Shown here: positions 44,801 through 55,260 of the stretch, piece after piece
Layout of the letters: each line of letters begins with the position of its first letter
How positions within the stretch are numbered: position 1 is the stretch's first letter
NCBI RefSeq assembly: GCF_030269925.1
Contig: NC_085110.1
Span: forward strand, 7,688,001 to 7,752,000
DNA length: 64,000 nt
Direction of reading: 5' to 3'
From: Bombyx mori
Taxonomy: Eukaryota; Arthropoda; Insecta; Lepidoptera; Bombycidae
The notes under the pieces: model-generated
Databases searched by the model: none
Seen by the model: only the letters and a program-made list of their open reading frames with translations
What the model was told of the DNA's origin: nothing
Program-made: the position numbers and the translations under genes

Positions 44801-47800
44801 ATGGCGTATGGAAAAGATAGGAAGGATAGAAGCCTAGAAAACTAAGAGCTCATGGTGCCCTTAGTTTTAATTATTTATTCAAGTCCATAGTCATCCTAAC
44901 ATTAATGCTGCAGCTGTTAATGAGACAAATAAATATTGCAGGTTCAATTATTGTATTACACAATTTCATTCTTTGATTGCCGTAGACAGTATACACGTTA
45001 GCTATGTAATTTCATGATACGAACCCCGAGATATTCATGACTTACGGGTACACTATAATTTTTCTTTTAATTTTTTTATTGCATAGATGTGTGGACGAGC
45101 GCACAGCCCACCTGGTTTTAAGTAGTTACCGGAGCCCATAGACATATATAAAGTAAATGCCGTCACCCACCTTGAGTTTTAAGGTCTTAGTATAGTTACA
45201 AACGGCTGCCCCACCCTTCAAACCGAAACGCATTACATTTTTATTTATTTTTATGAATGAGGGATTACTGGTGGCCCAGAGGCCTTTCCAGTTCCACCAG
45301 GTCAGGTGGGCGAGCAAAGGCTCAGCCAGGAGGGGTGGGACTTGCCTCTAAAGGATACCTAACAACTCAAGAGCATTTGCTTCGCGAATGAATCTACTAC
45401 CGAATCGGAATCGCGACTCGCTGAGAAGATCCGACGAGAAACTCAGTGGCCAGATACATGGGTTAGGTTGCACGTCGAACTTCGGTGGTTAGGGTTACCG
45501 GGCTCCGTAAGTCTGCTCCTAACGTTAGAGCTGAAGGTGTCTAATGTAAGGGTTATTGGATCTGATTGATCCGTAAGGACGTGTCTAGGGCGTCGACAGT
45601 GACTGGCTCCTGCGTGATCAGGATTCCGAGCGGCGGCAACGATAAGGCGATTATCATAACGAATGCATTCCTGCTTCACGGCTGAAATAAGCAGGGTAGT
45701 GGCACCTACCCGCGCGGACTCACAAGAGGTCCTACCACCAGCAAATTATAATTTTGCTTGTTTGATTTTTATTAAACGATGTTATTCCTTTACCATGGAA
45801 GTGAATCGTGCACATTTGCTAAGTACGTATTTCATGAGAAAAATTGGTACCCGCCAGCGGGATTCGAACACCATTGCATCGCTAGATACTAATGCACTGG
45901 ACATCTTATCCTTTAGGCCACGACGACTTCAAATTCTTCAAAGTCTTAAAAAACTTTAAGTAGGTATGTTCCCATTCTTCTTGTCAATTTATTAATTTTC
46001 AAGTTTTTCTGATATTTGGAAATGCTGTTTGAAATATTTTAAAAACCCATAGTCGTATTATTTTTTAAGTCTCAAATGTATTTTTTATATCTATAATGAT
46101 CAAGAGTACGTAAGTACCTTTGCTGCTTACATATCACTACAGGTAAGTTGAAACTGTTCTTGTGACACAGTTCATACTGATTACTTTATAGCCAATAGGA
46201 AAATATTCAAATTGTTATTTACCTGAGCATTATTACAGCTAGGGATTCTATGCATTAATGATGATAGAAAAGTTGTTTTCAAATACTGTTCTGTATCAAC
46301 AAGATTATCATTTTGATCTAGTGAAGGTAAATATCCACCTAAGAAGTCCTTTCCTAAACCTTTTCTTTGTAACCATAACCCAGTTGTATCCATTATCATG
46401 GGAGTATTAAGACCAATTTCTGTATTATTTCCTTCAAGAGAATAAACTTCATGTTTTCTAAAACAGACAAATAATAATTATTGATAGTATTTTTATAATA
46501 GACAAGTACTACTACACATATTTATATAACTTATAATCAAAATAATAAGTATGTATATTCTCAAAGACAAAACAATTAATTAATTCCATGAATATTATAA
46601 CACTGTATTTTTTATTGAATCAGGTGGGCAAAAGGTAAACGAAAGACTACATGCCCACATTACACAAACAATGAAACCACAATGTAAGTACTATTGACCA
46701 ACGTGAGATTGAAATCTCATTTGCTTAGGATTATTTTTTCCTTGTTTATTCGCTGGTAGCCTAAGGGGCTATTGCAGCTACGAGTGGATGGGTGAGCTTA
46801 CGGAGTCAAACTGAGAGAATTTGCTAACACTAGTTCTAGCAAGGACAGTGTTTCGCAGAACCTACACCAGATCGAAATCGCGACCCACTAATATCCAACG
46901 AGAAGCGCAGTGGGGTTTTAAGTATAACATCTATGTTACCCTTCAAATTGGAACACTTGATTGATTAACCGCAGGACAAACATAGTAGATGAAGGAACCC
47001 CTAAAATGCCTCGCAACACTTACTTTACAGTATTGCCAATTTACCTTTTCTCAACAGGTAATGGTACCATGAGCATTCCATCACCAGTACCTACTTTTGC
47101 AAATTTAGCTATTTCACTAGAATCAGAACCAGCTGTTAATATGCATCCAGCAAATTTTATTCCATATTCTTCATTTTCTTCTGTCATGTATCTAACTCGC
47201 ATTATCCTTTCAAATGCACCTGGGGTGACACCTTCCATTAGAACATCTCGCTGTTGCTCCAAATCAAAACCAACTACTTCAGCATTAATATATAATGCTC
47301 CAAGTTCTTTTGACTTTTTTACAAAGCCTTTATGTAGTTCCCATCCATTAAATGTTCCCTCAGATTCTACACCCATGCATCCTAAAATTATATAAAAAAA
47401 TGTAATACAATAAAATAATAAACCTAATATATCACAATTTTTTATTAGGTTACTATTCAGACTACCTAACTTGATATCTGCAGTATTTATCCATGGAAAC
47501 TTTTTATTTATTTCCTTAGGAGACAAAAGTTCATTTGGTGACCCATGTTCCTTCAATAATGAAGAAGTTTCTTCTAATTTTTGTGCATAGTCGTTACTCG
47601 CCAGTACTAATGACCCAGTTGGACAATATTCAACATTTATATCTTCACCAAGATGTTCTCTAATGTTTCTAAGGAAGAATGCACTGAATTGCGATAGGAA
47701 CAAATTTTCTGGTAGTGTGAAATGTTGTGAAAGTGTTCCATGCTGAAGGTGCCTTTGAGCTTGTTTATACTGTAGTAAAAACAAAAAGTTTCTAATTATG

Positions 47801-48942
47801 GTAAGTTATTAAGACAATTTAAGTACAATTTTGAAGATTTTTTCTGTTACAAGACTTGAAACCTTTTATAAAATTACTGTTTTGCATAATTGGACATTTT
47901 TTTATTGCTTTGATGGTGGGCGAGTATAGTCCACTTGGTATTACTGTGGTTACTGGAGCCTATAGACTTCAACAACTTAAATACAGTTACCCACCATAAG
48001 GCATGAGTTCTAAGTCACAGTTTTATAGTACAATGATTCTGCCACCTTTCATACCAAAATAGATTACTGCTTCACAGCAGAAATAGGCAGAGTGGGAGTA
48101 CCTACCGATGTGGGCTCACAAAGCTCTACCACCAGTAATGACTGACATGACCAGACACGACTGATGAACTTTCATATTTACAATAATTTATAACACTTAT
48201 AAATGACATCCCTATATCCAAGTATTGGTTTCAATTGTACATCATTATGTTTATTTTTATATTGCCTACCTATTTGCCAGTAGTCTCAAGGGGCTATTTT
48301 GGTATCAGCCTGGCTGGTAGCGAGCTCATGGGGCTCAACTTGATAGAATTAGGTAACATCTACCCTGACAACAGCAGTGCTTCAATTAATCTACTACTAG
48401 ATTGTGGCTCACTGGGAAGATCCGGGAAACCCAATGGGTTGTATATATGGGAATTTTTATTTATTATTTATTAGACATTAAAGCTCTTTAGTGAACTTGA
48501 ACTTTATTACATAGTATTTATTATTCAAACAAGCTATGAGTCTTTAAGGTATAGCTAACAGAGCAGGGTGGCTATACCCTTGGTATTGCTAATGTCCATG
48601 AGCGATCAACATCTGGTGAGTTAAAAGCTTAAATACACTATACTATTAATAAAGTTAAATATAAAAACAACAGAAGTAACTTACGGAAAAATCTTTTTCT
48701 ATGACCACTACTGAGAGACCATCACCAGCTCTGCGCTTTAACCAATAAGCTGTTGCTGCTCCTATTATACCACCACCTATTATAACAATATCAGTATTTT
48801 CTGGGTACGAAAATCTTGTATTAGATTTCGTCATTATATTCCAAGTTTTTATCATGGGGTTTTTCTGTTCATGATTATAGCGAGCAAATGTTGAAATTGC
48901 TGTAGATTGACGACTTGCACGAAATAAACTTGAAACAATCAT
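41858..48942 (-). CDS. FOXRED1: FOXRED1 homologue, FAD-dependent oxidoreductase
   Basis: Six exons, reading down: 48942-48685, 47769-47466, 47381-47045, 46457-46223, 44727-44613, 41997-41858. All GT-AG, phases agree, 462 aa (human 486). A basic, Arg/Ser-rich leader (about 1-45) fits mitochondrial import. DIVIIGGGIIGAATAYW (GGGIIG at 56-61) is the FAD-binding dinucleotide fold of the DAO family. QHFTLPENLFLSQFSAFFLRN, DTTGLWLQRKGLG, LGGYLP, GILGPHPYHNNLYIAAGF and QHAPGLGRALTELI follow the FOXRED1 order. In the last, a Cys replaces the expected Leu in HGLQQAPG-type sequence and GFGQLGCQ replaces GFSGHGLQ. By homology it helps assemble respiratory complex I in the matrix. Introns hold Bm1, LINE and hAT insertions. 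The frame is intact. Confidence 0.93.
42188..42315 (-). mobile_element. CR1-like LINE 3' tail
   Basis: TTTTATTGCCTTTGTAGGCA through GAGTGGTTACCGTCACTC to the GCCTACTG block: minus-strand 3' end of the family at 3848-6531, in FOXRED1 intron 5. Confidence 0.75.
42339..43359. mobile_element. hAT-like element with satellite-like ends
   Basis: 1021 bp with tips TAGGAGTGGG/CCCACTCCTA, flanked by the 8-bp duplication CTGTAAAT (42331-42338, 43360-43367). Both subterminal regions are built from degenerate TATCGATAT-type words. The right half holds an 81-bp tandem duplication. No transposase frame. Tip and duplication length fit hAT. Lies in FOXRED1 intron 5. Confidence 0.75.
43121..43282. repeat. 81-bp tandem repeat, two units
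   Basis: Units start at 43121 and 43202 (ACGAATCGG...), each containing GATGCGCATCACATCGAGCA, and differ at only a few bases. Small open frames here on both strands are by-products of the repeat. Confidence 0.85.
43405..43625 (-). mobile_element. Bm1 SINE, highly diverged
   Basis: Poly-T, then GGTGTTAAGTGGTTAG, and later CAAGCCGCAACACATTACTG and GGGCAGGGTG mark a worn minus-strand Bm1. Confidence 0.55.
44005..44381 (-). mobile_element. CR1-like LINE, 3' 375 bp
   Basis: Nearly identical to 3848-4223 of the nested LINE, including the end of the ORF, with a poly-T start and a 5' truncation at about 44381. Differences are few (for example a 4-bp deletion near 44236), so the two copies are recent relatives. 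In FOXRED1 intron 5. Confidence 0.85.
45068..45935 (-). mobile_element. Bm1 SINE split by a LINE fragment
   Basis: The Bm1 body 45068-45238 stops at CCGAAACGCATTAC and resumes at 45661 as GCATTCCTGCTTCACGG, continuing to its tRNA-like head (TTAGGCCACGACG, about 45914-45926). The repeated GCATT at the junctions is the target duplication of the inserted LINE. Confidence 0.8.
45239..45660 (-). mobile_element. Jockey-like LINE 3' end nested in Bm1
   Basis: Minus strand, T-rich 3' end at 45239-45255. Encodes the last about 70 codons of the ORF (RLIVAAARNPD, RRPRHVLTDQSDP), homologous to the C-terminus of the LINE at 1-1923, plus the related 3' UTR. Heavily 5'-truncated. Confidence 0.82.
46745..46920 (-). 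mobile_element. Jockey-like LINE 3' UTR fragment
   Basis: GCTAACACTAGTTCTAGCAA and ATCGCGACCCACTAA match, on the minus strand, the 3' UTR of the LINE at 1-1923. Diverged. In FOXRED1 intron 3. Confidence 0.6.
47895..48138 (-). mobile_element. Bm1 SINE, diverged
   Basis: TTTTTTTATTGCTTTGATGG, then ATTACTGCTTCACAGCAGAA and CTCTACCACCAGTAATG on the minus strand; head lost. In FOXRED1 intron 1. Confidence 0.7.
48270..48440 (-). mobile_element. Jockey-like LINE 3' UTR fragment, old
   Basis: CAGTGCTTCAATTAATCTAC and GGGAAGATCCGGGAAACCCA keep the pattern of the LINE 3' UTR at 1643-1840, minus strand. Confidence 0.5.
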
Positions 48943-49505
48943 TTTTTTCTATATTTTGATGTAGTACTTATCTAATGTATGTTTACAATAGTATATGTTC
49001 TAGTAAAGAGTGTATTTTTGGCTAAACTTTCCTTTATGTTCCGTCGATTTGGAAGTTAACAATTTTTTTGTAGATAGTACTCATAAATAGAAAGCTTTTT
49101 GCAAAATATTAAGTTGCGGAAACTCACAGTTTACGAGATATAATTTTTTAAAATTTTCCTAAATATTAGAAAAATCGTCAAGGTAGACGTCACAGTTGAC
49201 GTTTCACGTTCCATTCACGGTAAGCGTATATTTTATTAAATTTTATGTCATGTTTTTACCGAAATATATTTTATTATTTTAATATATTCACATAGTAAAT
49301 TTGTTGTTATTAATGTGCACAGTAATTGTTGCTGTAATAAGTAATTATATGGACTTTTTTACACAAAAAGTAATAAAATTTTGTTTACACTGTGGAACGG
49401 AATGTGAAAAGGCGCATTTTTATAAAGCGTCTTTTTATCTGTCTGTAATAAAATATATTTTTAATTATGATTGATTTTATAGTAAAATTGCTCGTGTTTT
49501 GGTAA
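48943..49505. other. Upstream region of the FOXRED1 homologue
   Basis: AT-rich, should hold the minus-strand promoter and 5' UTR. No TATA box is clear. A short imperfect palindrome around GACGTCACAGTTGACGTTTC lies at about 49188-49206. No gene seen. Confidence 0.45.
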
Positions 49506-49790
49506 TCTATGTATATAAAAATGAATTGCTGTTCGTTAGTCTCGCTAAAACTCGAGAACGGCTGGACCGATTTGGCTAATTTTGGTCTTGAATTATTCGT
49601 GAAAGTCCAGGGAAGGTTTAAAGGGTAGATGAATATGAAAATGCTCGGAATTAAATAAAAATAATAATTTTGTTTTTCCTTTGATGTGTCGGACGGATTC
49701 CTTTTATTTGTTTGAAGTTTATTTTATATACAAAAGTTTAGGTCTTTTATTTATCGATTGAGGCACTACGAAGTCTGCCGGCTCAGCTAG
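49506..49790 (+). mobile_element. Non-autonomous Helitron
   Basis: Starts TCTATGTATATAAAAATGAA after an A and ends GGCTCAGCTAG before a T, so it sits between A and T with no target duplication and has a 3' CTAG end, all Helitron hallmarks. The 285-bp interior (TCGAGAACGGCTGGACCGAT) belongs to a repeat I recall as common in Lepidoptera. No Rep/helicase. Confidence 0.8.
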
Positions 49791-49844
49791 TAGAATTGTA
49801 TAAATATCCGAAAAACCGAAATCAGATTCGAAAACCGAATCAGA

Positions 49845-50100
49845 GCACCCCACTTTCCACCTGGTCTTGTTTGCCCTACCCCTAGAGTGTATATAAAAAA
49901 CCGGAGGCGTGGAGGCAAAGCAGTCCTCGACCGCTGTGACGGAGCACGTGCGAGGCGTACGAGGCGGAGCGGCTGAGGTTGGTCGCCGTAGGCAACCATC
50001 CAGCCGAAGCTGCGGAGCGGAGCACGAGTGACCGTGCTTCAGCACGCAAGGGTGAAAGGGCTGCTCTTCCCGCAGCGCCGGAGATAAGGCGGATTCAAAC
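49845..50100. other. GC-rich block with a TATA box, unassigned
   Basis: GTGTATATAAAAAACCGG (about 49888) followed by about 200 bp that is much richer in G+C than its surroundings. Open frames occur on the minus strand but show no known motif. Could be part of an LTR or an old element. Confidence 0.3.
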
Positions 50101-50117
50101 ATAAGCTCCCTTCGAGT

Positions 50118-50430
50118 TTGACTAAATAATACAATTTCAATCTAAAAAATTAACCATGAATATCTTCATAACTATGGGGATCTATGGCTTGGTGATGGTG
50201 CAGTGGTAAGCCCTTACACCCCTCCCTCCTCGACTCAAAAATAATGGACCACAATTGAAATTTTAATCCTATGTTGACTAAATAGTGCTACTCTAACCTC
50301 AAAACCTTGACCGTGGATATCTTCATAACCATGGAGTTCCGCAGAGTGGGGATGGTACAGGGAGCTAGCACTTACTCTCCTCCCCCCCGTCCCAAAAATC
50401 GACGGACCATAAAGGAAAGTTTCACCATCG
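50118..50430. repeat. Two diverged 156-bp direct repeats
   Basis: Units begin TTGACTAAATA at 50118 and 50274. They share ATATCTTCATAAC, TGGGGAT/TGGTG-type blocks, CTCCTC and GACCA in the same order. About 70-80% alike by eye. Class unknown. Confidence 0.6.
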
Positions 50431-50580
50431 TTATCAGCCTGCGGCAGTCCACTGCTGGACATAGGCCTCCCCCAAAGCTCGCCACTGAAACCGATCTTCG
50501 GTTCTACGCATCCAGTCATTGCCAGCTGCCTTGCGCAGGTCGTCGCTCCATCTAGCAGGATAGCCCGCAATGCAAATCGG
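50430..50580 (-). mobile_element. LINE (RTE-type) 3' tail
   Basis: GGCAGTCCACTGCTGGACAT and AGGCCTCCCCCAAAGCTCGC mark a 3' tail very common in lepidopteran genomes, minus strand. Exact parent element not determined. Confidence 0.5.
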
Positions 50581-50654
50581 AATATACCAGAAGTGTAGTA
50601 GTTTATGGCGCTTTTAAAATCTTTTCACTTGCTATTATAGCACCACTTTAATTG

Positions 50655-50711
50655 TCTCCCTTTCAGCGGACACTTTTTAGTACACTAGATGGTACCTACT
50701 CCTTAGTTCTA
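50655..50711. repeat. MITE family B end fragment
   Basis: GCGGACACTTTTTAGTACAC ... TTCTACCCTCCATA is a diverged copy of the right end of the MITE at 12160-12675. Confidence 0.5.
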
Positions 50712-50839
50712 CCCTCCATAATAGCAACGCCATAATACATATTTTTTTATCTATGCTGAATTTCTGATGGTTGTTCTCCGATGGACTTTTTGGCGGGAAC
50801 GCGAGGAGTGAAGTTGTGTGATTTGTTTTAATTTGTCTA

Positions 50840-51345
50840 TTTAGTGTTCCTTCAGGTTTAAATGTGTAATAACGGTGGTTTATTACCTGTTTAGTACCTG
50901 TTTAGTTTTTCGGCCACGTTGCGAGGAAAAAGGGTGACAATCTCGAACGACTTCTCGTCACCGGCAAAGTGAAAGGAAAGAGGCCTACGGGGCGTAGTTC
51001 CATGCGCTAGTCCGATCAGATTAAGACGACTGTGGAATCCAGCATCAATGTCGCTATCCACTGCGCGGAGAACAGGAGTGAATGGAGGAACGTAGTTCTA
51101 ACAAAAGTGCTCCTTAAAGGTCACGACCCTCAGCACTGAGGAATACGACGCACGGAGGAGGAGTACCTGTGAAAGTGCACAAATGTGGGAAAATGAAACA
51201 AAACCGCTGGATGTAACTTCTTGGGATCCTCCAAAGAGTCCACTGAAAAAATCTCAGTAAATGACCACCATTTTACTGAGATTACACTTCATCCCATTCC
51301 ATCTCATTTCATTGAATTTCATCCCAGTTGTTTAGTGTCTCAAAC
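50840..51345 (+). repeat. Unclassified dispersed repeat, member 3, split by a LINE
   Basis: 50855-50901 (TTTAAATGTGTAATAACGG) and 51163-51345 (GTGAAAGTGCACAAATGTGG, CCACCATTTTACTGAG) together match 30240-30370 and the complement of 12780-12965. The gap holds a LINE C-terminus, with AGTACCTG on both sides as a likely duplication. Confidence 0.5.
50927..51140 (+). pseudogene. LINE reverse-transcriptase C-terminus remnant
   Basis: The frame FFGHVARKKGDNLERLL ... KRPTGRSSMR-stop-SDQIKTT ... RSEWRNVV ... GHDPQH-stop is the usual C-terminus of endonuclease/RT LINEs in Lepidoptera (GRP..RW.DQI, RxxWR, HDPQ). A TAG at about 51000 replaces an expected Trp, so it is dead. Only the last about 70 codons remain. 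Clade not certain. Confidence 0.7.
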
Positions 51346-51501
51346 TAATAGTCTTAATTTCGTTTCAGTCCATATTATTTTTCTTGAAAATAAGAATATA
51401 ACATTAAAATAAGACATGACCTAAAAGTCTTAGGTACCAGGTCTTAAATCCTTTTAAAAAAGTTGTTCCCCGTCCCTCCCCTGTCCATACGGTACTCTAT
51501 G

Positions 51502-53242
51502 GGGTGAATGAAGTTAGCCCCTAAAAAAAAATTTTTTTTCCTGTTTTCTACTTATTTTCTATTAATTCGTTTGTTCATCATTTGTTCTTGATTGTTCACT
51601 GTTAATAATTGTTTGTTCCCCATTTATTTATTTTAAAAAAATTATTAAAAATATATCTAAAAGTTAGCCCCTCGATTGCAATTTTTAATATTTTTTCGTC
51701 CTTAATTACTCGTAAATATTCATTTTCGATTGTTCTTATATAAAATACGTTTGTTCTCTTTCGAAATTACTCATTTTTTGTTTAATTAATTGTATTAGTT
51801 GAATAAATGTATACAAAATATGTGTACTGCGCATGCCATAAGTGTATAATCTATGGCGCATGCGTCAACTATAATGCCTAAACTTTCTACGCGGTTTTAA
51901 TCGTGAAAAAAAAACAATTATAAATCCTGAAGGATCAATTAATTGGTATACAGTTTAATTAAAAAAATTAAAAAATAAATAAATAAAATAATGTGCATTC
52001 GCGTAAAGTTAGCCCAAATACATTTTTTCCATCCTCCTATATACCTATCGCTATGAAGGTATAAAAAAGATAGGTTAAGAGTTCACATAGGTAATATAAA
52101 CAAATAAGTAAATATGTTCATTATTTATCTTTCAAGAGATAATGTAGGTATACATTATAATAACATTTTGACACAGTCGAAATTATATTCCTAACATTAG
52201 TAAAATAACATTTTAATATTTTTTTTATAGGTTATGTATTGAAATTGTTGGAAAATTATTTCATGTTTTAGCTGGAAAACTACATGGAGAATTATATGCA
52301 ATACAAGATAATGAGCTCCATCAAATGAATTCGAATGAAACCAAACTGTTTACCATCCAAATTCGATTGTCGGGCAGATAGAAAACGAAAATTCACTCAT
52401 AGTGAACCTCGGCCTGCATTTGTGAAACGGCAAAGACTCACTATTATCAAGGAAATTGAAGAGACGACTAAAAATGAGATGTGTCGTATTATTATACCTT
52501 TGCCATCTTGTAGTCAAGGTAGGTGTAACTGTCAATAATTAGTTACACTCACAGATCTCCTAATCAAATAACAATATCAGAAAAAATGAGAATAGTTAGT
52601 TAGTTAGTGGAAGTAGCCAAAATGGGCAAGTGGATCTCAGTTCCTATTACATAAGGTACTAGGAAGTTTGTGAAAATGAAAATTTATCACAGTGTAATAT
52701 CACTTACTTACTTTAACAGTGAAGGAAAACATTGTGATGAAACCTGCACACCTAAATGTTCTTAGGATTTTCTTAGGTGTGTAATCCACCAACCAGCACT
52801 AGGCCAGCGTGGTGGACTAAGGCCTAAAAACCCTCTCAATGGTAGTGAAGGCCAGTGTCCAGCAAGGGGATATATTATATGGGCTGATGATGATGACTAG
52901 GAAGTTAAATACTACTACTACTACTACGACAGTACACATATAATCCTATATATTTACAAACTATACGTTTGTTGAAAATTGCTAACATTATTTCATATTT
53001 CCAGATGTCCAGTCACTTGAAAATAGGTGTAGTAATGACAAAGCTATCCAAGTAGCTCCAGCACAGGAACACAAAGGCAAGGCAAGTGTGTATTGCCACA
53101 TCACCCCTTAATATATCTGAAGCAAGTATAAGTAAACAATCAGAACCAGCAAAAAAAAAAACTGTTGTTCCTGAGGACAAATTTGACAGTGATGAGTCAA
53201 ATGCACCAGCAACAGAAGGATCAACTGTTGACTATGGGTTAT
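51502..53242 (+). repeat. Left inverted arm of copy 2
   Basis: Complete 1741-bp arm. It is the only arm whose A run (53150-53160) has 11 A, keeping the frame from KQSEPAKKK into TVVPEDKFDSDESN open. Also carries the 67-codon KPNCLPSKF block at 52335-52538. Confidence 0.88.
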
Positions 53243-53653
53243 AGAAGAAGAAGATTAATTCATATTTATTTAAATTAATATTAATGAATATTAATTTAAA
53301 TTATCGTGCAAAATTCGTGGTCAAAACATATGTGTATTTTATAAATAAATATTCATTCTCAGTATTAATGTTGTTTTAATCATTGATTGAAAAATTGGTT
53401 CTTAATGAATTCAGTTGGAGCTAAATGCTGCTTGGAGCTTAATACTTTCGAATAACATAAACACGTGACTTTAAGCATAAACATATTTTTTAGGTAAATA
53501 CTTTATTTAGCTTTGCTGGATTTATCCAAGATTTCGACATACCAAAATTTCATACAGGAACGACAGATAGATAGCTATCTGATTGAATACCCTTGTAGAA
53601 TTGAACTTCGAAGAAAAGTTTATTCTTATTCTTTATTAGACTTTATTCTAGTT

Positions 53654-53700
53654 GCAGTGTCGGTTAGAGAAGCTGTGCAAGCTTCTCTAACCGATACTGC
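53654..53700. repeat. 47-nt near-perfect hairpin, copy 2
   Basis: Identical to the hairpin at 6559-6605: 21-nt arms, loop GTGCA, one G-T opposition. Sits about 400 bp inside the left arm boundary, in the core. Confidence 0.85.
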
Positions 53701-54825
53701 ATGGAATAAATAGTCATTATAATTATAAAATATATTTCTGTTTACATACCATACAATTTTCATAGTTCAAATATGAATTTGGATTGATATGAATTTATTT
53801 CGATTATCAAAATAATTTGTATTAAACATTTATATTTCCTCAAAATTTCTATTTTTATAATAATGACTGTGACCACCCCATAAATCACAAAATTAAAAAT
53901 ATTAAAGATAACTTATTTTTAAATCATATATTAAAAATTATAAACAGATCGCGAATTAAAATATTATATTATGCCTATCATTCTTAAATAATTCAGTAAT
54001 GAATTTTCGCATCGCCGCGCCGTATATAATTAATATGAATAATAGGGTATTGCCCACTGTGCTAAAAAAAACATAAATTATGTTTTTTTGATAGATCTAC
54101 AAACAAGCAAGTGAGTAATGCTATGTTTCCATAAATAAAAAGGCAAAAAAAAATTAAAGAAAGATATTATGCACAAGTTCAAATGCATATGTATTGTGCT
54201 AAAAGTAAAACTTGCTACTTTTGTGTAGCATCCAGCAACTTTGAAAAAACTAATCAGGTCACTATAATTAGTAGGTATTGATTTTGATTCCGAGTAAGTT
54301 GCACAGTTGTTAGATAATGTAGTTTCTTTTTGGAAGAATAACAATTTTCTAATCTTACCCAAAAATGTAATGTTAAATATTTAAAAAAAACTTTATACCT
54401 ATTTTCCTTTTAGGGAGTACAAAATATTGATGTGTACAAAGTGAATGTGATTTAATAAAAATAATATTTCAATTTAAATTATGTTTTATTAAAAATTATT
54501 CTTAACATACAGGTACAAAGGTTACATAACATTAATATTTATTCCTTTTCATATATATAAGCCCATATTTAGCACATTTGTGGAAAACAGAATCAAAATA
54601 ATAATGAGTTGCTAGCCATAGAAGACCAGCATAAAAGTCTTATTAAAATCTGTTCAGTAGTTTTTGAATGAAGAGTGAAAATACTTACAAAACTTCCTAT
54701 TTAAGTAAGGATTACTTATTTAATTAAAGAGTTTTGTAGGTGGCAAACTATCTAAAAACTTTCTATTTTCCACCAAGTTGACATCAATTATCCTTCCTGC
54801 ATATATATTTATTGTATTGTTTTTT

Positions 54826-55260
54826 TTATAGTCTAACAAGGGGTGATATTACATTTGCAATTTCTGGGAGTTTGTTGAAAAATATATTGCTTGCTTGACT
54901 TACAGATAAATCGAAATCATCAGCCAATTGAGAGAATGTTCTATTTAATGTTATTCTCATCAGACATAATGTAATATTTTGTTCAGAAACATTTGTATGT
55001 TTCTCAATCAAGCCTATTATGAAACATAATTCTTGTGGAAGACCAATATATAAACGTTGTTCATTTTTCACTTTAGATAAAGTTGTTAACACATTCATTT
55101 TTTCAACTTTTTAGTCTTCTTGAGAACTATAGTCTGAAGTGCACAAGTCTTTGATGGAGTGGAGATATAGAGAGATAACTCATAGTCAACAGTTGATCCT
55201 TCTGTTGCTGGTGCATTTGACTCATCACTGTCAAATTTGTCCTCAGGAACAACAGTTTTT
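54826..55260 (-). pseudogene. Transposase remnant with HTH_Tnp_4-like domain, copy 2
   Basis: As at 7732-8156: LPQELCFIIGLIEKHTNVSE, then TFSQLADDFDLSVSQASNIF and a stop after PLVRL at 54826. Downstream on the minus strand an acceptor-like ATATATATGCAG (about 54800) could add a short exon reading IIDVNLVENRKFLDSLPPTK, but no DDE catalytic core follows. The frame upstream is broken at the 10-nt A run in this arm (55256-55265). Family by motif recall only. Confidence 0.55.

Noticed and set aside
50118..50430. Possible CRISPR-like direct repeats
   Set aside because: Only two diverged 156-bp units in a eukaryotic context, with no short repeat-spacer pattern.
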